A stretch of 64,000 bases of DNA from Sarcophilus harrisii. Taxonomy: Eukaryota; Chordata; Mammalia; Dasyuromorphia; Dasyuridae. This document shows, piece after piece, positions 1 through 9,690 of the stretch (the first letter of the stretch is position 1; the number at the start of each line of letters is the position of its first letter). The stretch lies in the NCBI RefSeq assembly GCF_902635505.1, contig NC_045428.1, positions 302,241,107-302,305,106 of the forward strand. The letters run 5' to 3'. The translations under genes and the position numbers were made by a program. The notes below the pieces were generated by a model. That model did not search any database, was not told the DNA's origin, and worked only from the letters and a program-made list of their open reading frames with translations.

Positions 1-1106
1 ATCTCTTAGGTACTTTATAAATTGCAAAGCCCTATATGCCTAAGTGCATTCTTATTTTTAAAGGGTTTTTGTTTTGTTTTTCTAGAAATATTGTAACTCT
101 TTAGAACAAAACAAAATAGCAGTACAATTTTAAAATAAATTTAAGTGGTGATTTCCTTATAGACACATGCTCTATGTTTTCTCAGCACTTATAAATTCAG
201 TTTGTGCTGTATATCACTGGGCCCTGTGCATTTTTTCCTGCCACCCCATAGAGTACCCCTCTCCCACAAAAAGATCACTGCACTGGGTTCACTCTACCAT
301 GCTCAATCTTGGTGGGAATCTAATCCAAAGAGAAAATATCAGATGTTTCTTCACTCTTTCCAGTTCAATATGCTAGACTAGAAAAACAAAGAAAATATTG
401 AATATAGCTTTGGTTAGTTCATGTGTAGGGTGTCTTCTAACAGAGATTGTCAGGGTCCCTTTTAAAAAATTCATTCAATACATAGAACATAGGACTTAAA
501 ACACAAAAATCTCATAAATGTGTATTATTAGTATATACCTCTATTATAAAGTCTCTGCTGGGAAATAAGGAAGACTCTCTGGAGACTTATGGGACTATTG
601 AACAGATTTCACTTCTGTCTGTACTTGTAGTTTGATTGCTTTTTGTCCTTTGATCTCTAAGGGGACCATGACATTCAAAAGGTGATGCCATAACGTGCAA
701 GTGAATTGGATTTAAGGGAAGGAAGGCTGTTCAAGGTCATCTGCCTCACTTTTCTGGGTCCAGTGGCCAGATAAATATCAGGATGACTGGAGATATGGAG
801 ATAGCCCTGGATGCAGTGGGAAACCTCAGACTTTTTAAGTTAAGGTCTTCAACAGGTCTCAGTGATTAAGGCTAGGTAGCAATTGAGGCAAAGAATGGCC
901 TCTTACCTAGTCAAAAAAAAAAAAAATTCCAAATAAATAAATCTGGAAGAGGAAGAGCCTCAGAGTTTCTGGTCAAAACAGAAATGACTGCTATTTACAT
1001 TCACTCTGACTCTATCAGGACCCAAACAATGATCACTTGGGGCTTGGCCTGGAACCCACTTAGCTGCCCCACTGGGTATCCAACTGGAACTGGTCTGTTG
1101 GGAAAC
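1..1106. other. Intergenic, no recognised feature
   Basis: No open reading frame resembles a known protein, and I recognise no repeat family here. A short A-tract lies near 913-926. Open frames are short and AT-rich. It is probably decayed intergenic DNA upstream of NDUFB4. Confidence 0.5.
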
Positions 1107-1418
1107 TCCTTTCTTCTTTCCTTCCTTTTCCTTTCTTTCTTTCTTCCTTTTCCTCCCTTCCTTCCTTCTTTTTCCTTCCTTCCTTCCTCCCTCCCTCCCT
1201 TCCTTCTTCCCTTCCTCCTTCCCTCCCTCTTTTCCTTCCTTCCTTCCTTCCTTCCTTCCTTCCTTCCTTCCTTCCTTCCTTCCTTCCTTCCTTCCTTCCT
1301 TCCTTCTTTCCTTCCTTCTTCCCTTCCTCCCTCCCTCCCTCTTTTCCTTCCTTCCTTCCTTCCTTCCTTCCTTCCTTCCTTCCTTCTTTCCTTCCTTCCT
1401 TCCTTCCTTCCTTCTTCC
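1107..1418. repeat. (CCTT)n tetranucleotide microsatellite
   Basis: About 312 bp of almost pure pyrimidine on the + strand, mostly CCTT/TTCC units mixed with CCCT and CTTT variants. The purest stretch is about 1235-1305, and a second pure block lies near 1346-1385. Long K/E/G/R- or L/P/F/S-rich open frames across it are translation artefacts. Such homopurine-homopyrimidine tracts can form triplex DNA and mutate quickly in length. Confidence 0.97.
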
Positions 1419-1875
1419 CATTCTGTAGAAATTCAAGTAAGTAGAAATTCAAGATCTAGACATATTGATCAGTCAAGTTAATAGCTTGGACCTCCAGGTT
1501 CTAGGATGACCTATTGATGTTCATTCCCTCATCAAAGAAGAGGCATAGTTACAAAGAGTTCCTCTCACCATCAATTATTGCCCATGATTGACTGAGCTCT
1601 CAAAATTTTTGAAGTAGTTACCAAGTCTAACTCTCAGGATCACTTATTGATCAGTTATGATCAGTGAAAGAAACACAAAGCAAAATAGGCAGCTAAGGAT
1701 GTAAAAGCCAAATCTAAAATCTATTCAACAAACACATGTTTTCAATGCCAAATGGATAAAGCTTCCATAACTATTGTTAGGGAGGAATGAGAAATCACTT
1801 CCCTCCCCTTGGAGGGAATGGTTATGTCCCAACAAAAGGGCTAATTCTAAAGAGAATGGAAATTATCTGTTGATT

Positions 1876-2041
1876 ATTTCCTATTTATCCCATCGATTAT
1901 TTGTTTTCATGCAGTTGCTTGCATGTTTTCTCATTAGATTCTGAGTTCTGAAGGGAGTTCTTTTGCATTTCTTCATATCTTCAGCCCTTGGCATAGTACC
2001 TGGAACATAATAGGTTTTTAATAAATGTTTACTGATTAATT
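1876..2041 (+). repeat. L2 LINE 3' end
   Basis: The sequence runs through the typical L2 3' terminal order: 'attctgagttctgaaggga', a 'gcccttggcatagtacctgg' block, then 'aataggtttttaataaatg'. This is the non-coding tail of an old L2 element in sense orientation. Confidence 0.75.
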
Positions 2042-2314
2042 ATTTCTACTCAATTCTGTTGGATTCTAGAGTAGATTGGCTCAGTTGCCAATTTCCTTGA
2101 GCAAAATTCTCCTACTTGTCAGGGACAAAAGTACCAACCAAAAGCCTCTAGTTGATTGTTCTCTTTAAGTAATAGACGAGGGGCACATGCATCCCTCTGC
2201 AAGTAGCCTAGTAGCATGCCTAGCTCCACCAGAAGTGTTCCAATACAACCCCTGCTTAACTTAAAAAGAGGCAAATGGTACACCTGAGGAAACAATGGTC
2301 CTAAAGCCATAAAT

Positions 2315-2472
2315 CACCTAGTTTAAGTCTTAATCTAATATTATCTTTGTGATCCTTGGAAAGCCATTTTACCACCTGCATAATCAGTGTTCTAATTTGT
2401 TTCAATGAGGACAATAATATTTGTATGACCTACTTCATGGGATGGCTTTAAGGAAAGTCCTTTGAAAACTGT
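2315..2472 (+). repeat. MIR-type CORE-SINE fragment
   Basis: Carries the MIR/Mar-1 core and 3' order: 'gtgatccttggaaagccatt', a 'caatgaggacaataatat' block, then 'tacttcatgggatggcttta'. It is a diverged sense copy without a recognisable tRNA head. Confidence 0.65.
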
Positions 2473-2904
2473 TTTTTTTTTTATGTAAATACAAACTATT
2501 ATTATTATTACCTTCTATTTTTAAAGTCGTTGATTAATGATGTGTTCAAGTCCTGCATTTCTTATTAAATTGTATTCTTGAATGAAGGTGAAAAACCTGT
2601 CTTACATTTCTTTTGTAGATCTACCTAAGAATAAATGTTTACAGACTGACGGTATAATGCTCCACAAACCATGGATGCTTTAAAATATTTAAATATGTTA
2701 TAAAAATATTAAATATTTGATGCTGATGGATTCTCATCAGTGCAAACACCTGCAGTTTCTGCCATCCTTCTCTATTTAGCAGCCCTTTTCTAACTTACAT
2801 ACAAACACCCACACACTGTCTAATGTCTCCTTGGCTGAAGTACTCAATCTGAAAGAGCCCAAATGTTCTCATTTTATAAGGAAGCCCTTATTGGCCCAGG
2901 TGCT

Positions 2905-3195
2905 GCCTGCCATTACTGAAGGCTCCAATTCTGAAAGAAAATTCTAGTGTTAGAAAGGATCTTATTTATAGATCCCAAATCTAGCCTCCCACCCAGAGCA
3001 AGCATGTTTGCTACAGCATCCTTGAGGGATAACTATTCAGCCTCCATTTAAATACTGCCACTGATGGGAGGCTCACTATGTCAAAAGACAATCTGTTCCA
3101 TTTTTGAACAGCCTGAATTGCTGAAACATTCTTTGAGAGTATTAAAATCTGTCTTCCCATAACTTCCACCCACTGGTCCTAGCTCTGGCCCCTAT
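2905..3195 (-). repeat. CR1/L3-type LINE 3' fragment, antisense
   Basis: On the + strand it reads in the order known for antisense L3/CR1 3' regions: 'tttaaatactgccactgatg', a 'aatctgttccatttttgaac' block, then 'acttccacccactggtccta'. It is strongly diverged, so ancient. Confidence 0.65.
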
Positions 3196-3855
3196 GGCTA
3201 AACTGAATAAAGCTTAGATTAAACCCAGAGAGGGAAGAGACTGGAGTTAGCGGTGCTGTTTCTTTCTGTTCCTGCTCCTTTTTTCCTGGATACAGATTTT
3301 TCCCCCCCAAAGACTTGCTGTTTGGTTGGGGCTCAAACTTCTGGCCCAAGTCCAAGGGCTCTCATCCATGACTCTTGGCTTGTGGCAAGGCATGAATTTG
3401 AAACTCCAGGATTTAGACTTTCTCATTATTCATTGCTTGGAAAATAATTTTAACTTGGCTCTCTCTGGTGGTTGCAGAGGATTAGAAGAATCCCAGTGAG
3501 ATTGATTATAAAACAGCTGATGAGCTCCCTGAACTAAGATCAGTCTTAATAGTAAAAAAGAGATGATTTGGATTTATCATGGGAAGGGGATGGGGACTGT
3601 ACTTTAAATTTTAGGCTAATGAATGAAGATGAATCCCTTTTCTCTCAACTTTCTTTTTGCAAACGAAAGAAATAATCATTAACATTCTTGAGGAGGAACA
3701 GAGTTGAAAAAAAGAGAATAGAATAAATGGAAATGGGATGAGGAGTTATAGGATAGTGAGAAATACATTCAGCAGTCATATTAAAGAAGGGACCTTGAAA
3801 TTCTCTAAAACTCCTTGAAGGAGAGATTTTCCTTGAACCCTGTATCTGTGGGACC
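3196..3855. other. Intergenic, no recognised feature
   Basis: No known repeat or gene is recognised. Reading frames here are under 75 codons and match no family I know. Confidence 0.4.
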
Positions 3856-3859
3856 CCGC

Positions 3860-4545
3860 CCACAAAGGAAACAAGATAAACAGCTTCATTCTGTTATCTA
3901 GGTGGGGTGGGTTCAGTCCTGAGCTAACCCTACTGAACTGAAGAGACTCATTAAATTCAATTCAAATTCCAGCCCAAGGTGAAACCCAGTTTATAGATAA
4001 AAAGAGCCAATTTGAAACAATTCCTTGTAGAGAGGTCCTGAAATGCCAGGCTATGCCAGGCTATGCCAAGGAAACCTCTGCCCACTGGGATGATATTCTC
4101 TTCCAGTGCTATCCTCTCTTTATGGTTCCCTAAAGAGTCTTATGCCCCTCTGTTGGGATCTCTCTACCAGAAACTTTACTTCTTTGTCAGACTTTGCCTC
4201 AAAGGAACTCAACCTTTCTATTCTTGCATAGTAAGGGCTGACTTCCCAATGCCAATAATAAACCTCTTTTATTGGTCTAGCCTTTTTGGATCTATAAATT
4301 CCCTTATGGAGAATCTCTGCGCCACCAAAAGGGGGTTCCCCAAAACTCCCTACCCTTGTGCCAAATCCCAAAGGAGTGTAGGGGAGCCTAACTTCATCAT
4401 TTGGTTCCCTGAACCTTGAACCTGCCACTAAGTCATATCATTTAACTCCTTGACCACCGGAAACCCTAATCTCATTTTGGTTCCCTAAATTTAGACCTCA
4501 TCATTTGGTTCTCTGACAAAAGGGAACCCCAAAACCTAAACCTGA
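3860..4545 (+). mobile_element. Possible old retroviral LTR (fossil)
   Basis: The block has no coding similarity but looks LTR-like. An AATAAA at 4257-4262 is followed by a pyrimidine-rich stretch. The right part has repeated 'tggttccct'-type motifs near 4400, 4480 and 4507, as U5 ends often do. A short direct repeat of 'ccaggctatg' occurs near 4047. I could not define TG...CA ends or a target duplication, so the family is open. If real it is a broken, old copy without internal genes. Confidence 0.35.
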
Positions 4546-4549
4546 TCAA

Positions 4550-4893
4550 TATCACTGTGAAAAAATTTGAAGCAAGTTTCTCTGCTTAAGACTTAATTTC
4601 TAGAATACATAGAGAACTAGGTCAAATGTACAAAAATAGGAGTCATTCCCCAAATTGACCAAGTGATATGAACAGTTTTTCAGATGAAGTAATCAAAGCT
4701 ATCTATAGCCAAATGAGAAAGTGCTCTAAATCTCTATTGACTGGAGGAATGAATTTGAAACAATTCTGACACTACCTCATACCTATTAGATTGGTAATAG
4801 GGCAGAAAAGGAGAGTTAGAAATGTTAGAGGGGATGTGGAAAAAGTGAGACATTAATGTATTGTTGGTGGAGTTGTAAACTGATGCAGCCATT
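4550..4893 (+). mobile_element. Older LINE-1 fragment, left part (ORF2 3' region)
   Basis: Sense-strand remnants of the LINE-1 ORF2 C-terminal coding region. They include the diverged equivalents of the 'ggggatgtggaaaaagtgag' and 'ttgttggtggagttgtaaac' blocks seen in the younger copies. The element is interrupted at about 4894 by a younger antisense LINE-1 and continues at 7002. Confidence 0.8.
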
Positions 4894-6551
4894 CTTTTTT
4901 TTTTTTTTTTTTAATGGCTTTTTATTTACAAGATATATGCATGGGTAATTTTTCATCATTGATAATTGCAAAACCTTTTGTTCCAATTTTTCCCCTCCTT
5001 CCCCCTACCCCAGATGGCAGGCTGACCAATACATGTTAAATATGTTGAAGTATAAGTTAAATACAATATATGTATACATGTCCAGTTATTTTGCTGTACC
5101 AAAAGAATCAGACTTTGAAATAGTGTACAGTTAGCTTGTGAAGGAAATCAAAGATGCAGGCAGACAAAAATAGAGGAATTGGGAATTCTTTGTAGTGGTT
5201 CATAGTCATTTCCCAGAATTCTTTTGCTGGGTGTAGCTAGTTCAGTTCATTACTGCTCTATTGGAACTGATTTAGTTCATCTCATTGTTGAAGAGAGCCA
5301 CGTCCATCAGAATTGAATCTCATATAGTGTTGTTGTTGAAATATATAATGATCTCCTGGTCCTGCTCTTTTCACTCAGCATCAGTTCGTGTAAGTCTCTC
5401 CAGGCTTTTCTGAAATCATCCTGTTGGTCATTTCTTACAGAGCAATAATATTCCATAATATTCATATGCCACAATTTATTCAGCCATTCTCCAATTGATG
5501 GGCATCCATTCAGTTTCCAGTTTCTGGCCACTACAAAGAGGGCTGCCACAAACATTCTTGTAATACAGGTCCCTTTCCCTTCTTTAAAATCTCTTTGGGA
5601 TATAAGTCCAGTAGTAATACTGATGGGTCAAAGGGTATGCACAGTTTGATAACTTTTTGAGCATAGTTCCAAATTGTTCTCCAGAACAGCTGGATGTATT
5701 CACAATTCCACCAACAATGTATCAGTGTCCCTGTTTTCCCACATCCCCTCCAACATTCAGCATTATCTTTCCCTGTCATTTTAGCCATTCTGACAAGTGT
5801 ATAGTGGTATTTCAGAGTTGTCTTAATTTGCATTTCTCTGATAAATAGTGATTTGGAGCACCTTTTCATGTGGCTGCAAATAGTTTCAATTTCTTCATCT
5901 GAAAATTGCCTGTTCATATCCTTTGACCATTTATCAATTGGAGAATGGCTTGATTTCTTATAAATTTGAGTCAATTCTCTATATATTTTAGAAATGAGGC
6001 CTTTATCAGATCCTTTGGATGTAAAAATGTTTTCCTAGTTTATTGCTTCCCTTTGAATCTTCTCTGCATTAGTTTTGTTTGTACAAAAACTTTTTAACTT
6101 AATATAATCAAAATTATCTATTTTGTGATCAATGATGATCTCTAGTTCTTCTTTGGTCACAAATTCCTTCCTCTTTCACAGGTCTGAGAGGTAAACTATC
6201 CTATGTTCTTTTAATTTATTTATAATCTCATTCTTTGTGCCTAGATTATGAACCCATTTTGACCTTATCTTGGTATACATTAAGTGTGGTGGTGTCAATG
6301 CCTAGTTTCTGCCATACTAATTTCCAATTTTCTCAGCAATTTTTGTCAAATAGTGAGTTTTTATCCCCAAAACTGGGGTCTTTGGGTTTGTCAAACACTA
6401 GATTATTAAAGTTATTGGCTGTTTTGTCCTTTGAACCTAACCTATTCCACTGATCAACTAGTCTATTTCTTAGCCAATACCAAATGGTTTTGGTAACTGC
6501 TGCTTTATAATATAATTTTAGATCTGGTACAGCTAGGCCACCTTCACTTGA

Positions 6552-6584
<33 letters not shown>

Positions 6585-6991
6585 CATTAATTCCCTTGAA
6601 ATTCTTGTCCTTTTGTTTTTCCACATGAACTTTGTTATTATTTTTTTCTAGGTCATTAAAATAGTTTTTTGGGAGTCTGATTGGTATAATGCTAAATAAA
6701 TAAATTAGTTTAGGTAGTATTGTCATCTTTATTATATTTGCTCGCCCTATCCACGAGCATTTAATACTTTTCCAATTGGTTAGATCTGACTTTATTTGTG
6801 TGGAAAGCGTTTTGTAGTTTTGCTCATATAGTTTCTGATTTTCCCTTGGCAGATAGATTCCTAAATATTTTATACTATCGGTAGTTATTTTAAATGGAAT
6901 TTCTCTTTGTAACTCTAACTGTTGGATTTCGTTAGTGATATATAAGAATGCTGATGACTTTTGTGGGTTTATTTTGTCTCTTGCAACTTGT
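4894..6991 (-). mobile_element. Younger 5'-truncated LINE-1 nested in an older LINE-1
   Basis: An antisense insertion of about 2.1 kb. Its poly(A) tail appears as an 18-nt T-run at 4895-4912, and a 10-bp target duplication (TGCAGCCATT) flanks it at 4884-4893 and 6992-7001. The minus strand encodes the C-terminal half of LINE-1 ORF2: the region after the reverse-transcriptase core (near 6600-7000, with NPQKSSAFLY and YLGIYL), then the block with [14 protein letters not shown], and the C-terminal end near 5550-5970 (DKWSKDMNRQFSDEEI, WNYAQKVIKLC). The reading frame is broken, one break being at an expanded A-tract (6554-6584). The 3' UTR lies at about 4913-5550. It cannot move by itself. Confidence 0.92.
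6554..6584. repeat. 31-nt internal A-tract in a LINE-1 ORF2
   Basis: A run of 31 T on the + strand (A on the coding strand) inside the antisense LINE-1 ORF2. It sits just before the [12 protein letters not shown] motif, where mammalian LINE-1 has a lysine-rich stretch. It shifts the frame between the two flanking ORF2 pieces. Confidence 0.9.
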
Positions 6992-7001
6992 TGCAGCCAT
7001 T

Positions 7002-7640
7002 TTTTAAAGAAATTCGAAACTATGCCCCAAGTCAGGGCCACCACTAGGGTTGTATACAAAAAAAAAGGGGAAGGGGGGAAAGGGTAGGGAAGGAACTATG
7101 TATGGAAATATTTAAAATAGCAGTTCTTTTCTGGTGGCAGGGAGCTGGAAATTGGGAGTATACCCATCAATTGGAGAATAACTAAACAAATTGTGCTATG
7201 TGATTGTGATGGAATAATATTGTGCTATAAGAAATGTAACAGAATGGTCTCAGGAAAGACTTGCATGAGCTGATGAAAAGTGAAATGTACTTTATACAAA
7301 GTAAAAGTAATATTTTAAGATGACCCACTTTGAATGAGTTGGTTATTCTCAGAAATACAATGATCCAGGACACTCTAAAGGATTTATGATGAAAAATGCT
7401 ATATATCTCCAGAGAAGAAACTGATTGTATCTGAATAGATATAGAAATATACTTTTTTTTACTTGCTTTATTTTTCTTGTTTTTTTTTTTAATATATATT
7501 TTCTTTTACATGACATGAAATGTGCTTTGCATGACTACACATCTCAAATTGCTTGCTTTTTCAATGAGGGAGACGAAGTGGAGGAAAGAAATAAATATTT
7601 TCCTAGTAAAGTCAAGCTAATAAAAACAGATATGTATTTT
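7002..7640 (+). mobile_element. Older LINE-1 fragment, right part (3' end)
   Basis: Continuation of the LINE-1 split by the 4894-6991 insertion. After the right target copy it reads on into 'gaaactatgcccc', then 'tacccatcaattggagaata' and the 3' UTR block 'ccagagaagaaactgattgt'. It belongs to an older LINE-1 subfamily than the insertion inside it. Confidence 0.8.
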
Positions 7641-7644
7641 ATGT

Positions 7645-7868
7645 GATTCAGTGGATAGAATGCTGCGCCTGCAATCAGAAACTCATCTCCATAAGTTAAA
7701 ATCCAACCTTGGGTACTTCTTAGCTATATGATCCTGGGCTAGTCACTGTCTGCCTTAGTTTTCTCATCTTAAAATGAGTTGGAGAAGGAAATGGCAAACC
7801 ATTCCAGGTCAAGAAAATCCTAGACGGCTATGAAAAGTTGGACATTACTGAAACAATTGAAACAAATG
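7645..7868 (+). mobile_element. tRNA-derived SINE with RTE-like tail
   Basis: Diverged copy of the long marsupial SINE: tRNA-like head ('ttcagtggatagaatgctg'), then 'ttagttttctcatcttaaaa', 'gagaaggaaatggcaaacca' and the terminal 'gttggacattactgaaac' block. Related copies occur at 11947, 25348, 29781, 33218, 43562, 55708 and 63028. Confidence 0.85.
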
Positions 7869-7894
7869 AATACTAGATGTGCAATATAGAATCA

Positions 7895-8430
7895 CCTATT
7901 CTGAGCTAGGCATTGTATTTAACACATAGGATACAAAAAAAGCAAAAGAAATCCCTGTTCTACAGCAATTCACAAGCTAGGTATGAAATTAGGCCATGAA
8001 ATATCACATATGAGGACAGGAATGTTTGGTTGGAGCATGTTTTGAATCCCAGACAAAAAAATTTGATTCCTATCCTATAGGCCATGGGAAACCTTCAAAA
8101 CTTCTGGAACAGATGAGCTACATCTGTGATTAAGGATTATCAGACTGGCAGCTCTATGGATGATGAATTAGAGAGCGGATAGATACCAGGTGATGGGAAT
8201 CAAGATTTGGCAACTGACTTGATGTGGGAGAAAGGTGAGGGATAGTGGGGTAAGATGCAGAAGTCTAAGATGAACCTGAGTTTGGAAACCAGTTTGACTA
8301 GAAGATGGGAATTTCCTCTACAGAAATAGAGGTATTAAGACGAGGACAAGTTTAGGGTCAAAGTAAATTAATTTTGTTTTGGACATTTTGAATTTCAGAT
8401 GCCTACGATATTGGAGAGTAGACTTTTCAG
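7895..8430 (-). repeat. L2 LINE, antisense
   Basis: Begins with the reverse of the L2 3' end (a 'gagctaggcattgtatttaa ' type block followed by 'ggatacaaaaaaagc') and continues into the reverse of L2 coding sequence near 8370-8410 ('ttttggacattttgaatttc'). The coding frame is decayed. Confidence 0.7.
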
Positions 8431-8589
8431 GTCTTTGCCAAGATTTGGTTCAAAGAAATTTCCTATTTTTTTTTTTTATATAACTTTCCAAAAATTGCTC
8501 TCAGAAAACAAAACAAAACAAAAACTTTGCATTTAGAATATTTCCTGTGGTCAAGGATTACTATATTTTTGCTTTTGCAAACCTAGCTC

Positions 8590-8725
8590 CTAATATTTAT
8601 AGGTATATATTAAATACCTATTTATTTAATATATTTATATTTATAGTATATATTATTATATATTATATATTATTATACTATATTATATTAATATACCATA
8701 TATTTAATATATATTTTTCGGTTGG
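8590..8725. repeat. AT-rich low-complexity tract
   Basis: Almost entirely A and T, with tandem TATTATA/TTAATATA-like units and many small palindromes. A 60-codon open frame across it is I/Y/F-rich artefact. Confidence 0.85.
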
Positions 8726-8794
8726 TTGATGATGACAAAGGAAAATATAAAACGTATATATATATACTCATAACATACGGCAGGCAGGGGACAC

Positions 8795-8925
8795 CCGAGA
8801 ATTATGAGCTCATAGATTTAGAAGCCCTGCAGGAGTTTTTATCTAATCCGATCCTATTTTACAGGTAAGGAAACTGAGGTATAGCTTGGGGAACTGATTT
8901 GCCCGAAAAGGCAAAATTTATTTTA
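8795..8925 (-). repeat. MIR-type fragment, antisense
   Basis: Contains 'ttttacaggtaaggaaactg' followed by 'gggaactgatttgcccg', the antisense order of MIR-related repeats. Short and diverged. Confidence 0.5.
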
Positions 8926-9320
8926 TTTTTAAAATTTAAATGACAAGATTAGAGAGTGTCACAGCCAGGTAAATGCTTGCAACAACTGGCTCTCCAAAAA
9001 ACGTATGCAGGAAACATTTTAAAGTTGGATCTGCATTAAAATATTTCTTCATCATTTTCTTGCGTTATACAATCACCACATCAAGCAAGCTCGGATTCGT
9101 AGCATTTACCGATTTTCCGAGTTGTAAGAGACCATAATGAAAATTTAACAAGCGGCTCTCTCCGCCCATGCAACTGTAACCAATTCCAGGCAGGATGAGA
9201 ATTCTGCCTTGAATTGCTAAAGGTGGAATGGGAAGCCCAGCCCCCAAACGCTGTAAGAAACGGCCAGGTCTAGGCATGCGCAGTCCAGTCAGCGCGGGGA
9301 GTGGGGGGTGGGGAGAGGAG

Positions 9321-9329
9321 TATAAAAGG
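9321..9329 (+). promoter_or_regulatory. TATA-like box upstream of NDUFB4
   Basis: TATAAAAGG matches the strong TATA consensus and lies 188 bp before the start codon, inside the CpG-rich block. Whether it is used is unknown, since housekeeping promoters of this kind are usually TATA-less. Confidence 0.45.
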
Positions 9330-9451
9330 AAGCAAGATGGAAAGAATTCAGAGATCTCATTGGCTCCAGCCCTGTCCTCTAGGAGACTCCCAAAGGCAGA
9401 CGCTAAGGTCAAAGCCAGAGAAGGCTGGGACGCATGCGCCAGGAGACGGGG

Positions 9452-9460
9452 CACTTCCGG
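9452..9460 (-). promoter_or_regulatory. ETS/GABP (NRF-2) site
   Basis: CACTTCCGG is the reverse complement of CCGGAAGTG, the canonical GABP-type ETS site. It lies 57 bp upstream of the NDUFB4 start codon, between two NRF-1-like sites. Confidence 0.7.
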
Positions 9461-9516
9461 CAGAAGGCGGGCCTTTCGGGACTGCGCAGGCGCCAGTGCC
9501 CAGCTGCGCTTCCAAG

Positions 9517-9690
9517 ATGTCTAAGTACGTCCCGTCTCGGCTGGCCTCCTTGCCCCCGACCCTCGATCACGCCGAGTACGACACATCGTCCGAGGTCCGG
9601 CGGGCGCAGATCGAGCGGCTGGCCATCCGCGCCCGCCTCAAGCGCCAGTACCTGCTGCAGTACGACAACCCTCACCGCCGAGGGATCATC
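9517..9690 (+). CDS. NDUFB4: NDUFB4 coding exon 1
   Basis: 58 codons from the ATG to ATC, ending before donor GTGAGT at 9691. It encodes the hydrophilic N-terminal part up to HRRGII. GC-rich, unlike exons 2 and 3, because it lies in the CpG-rich block. Confidence 0.97.

Noticed and set aside
960-1481. Open frames of 130-165 codons on both strands
   Set aside because: They are translations of the (CCTT)n tract (K/E/G/R-rich or L/P/S/F-rich). They are not genes.
4063-4428. Overlapping 118- and 102-codon open frames on opposite strands
   Set aside because: Both lie within the LTR-like block and lack protein-family motifs. Overlapping frames of this size are expected by chance in less AT-rich DNA.
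9065-9454. 129-codon minus-strand open frame upstream of NDUFB4, a possible divergent gene from a shared CpG promoter
   Set aside because: No recognisable motif, no splice-site support, and composition follows the GC-rich promoter. A divergent non-coding transcript is possible but nothing in the sequence shows it.
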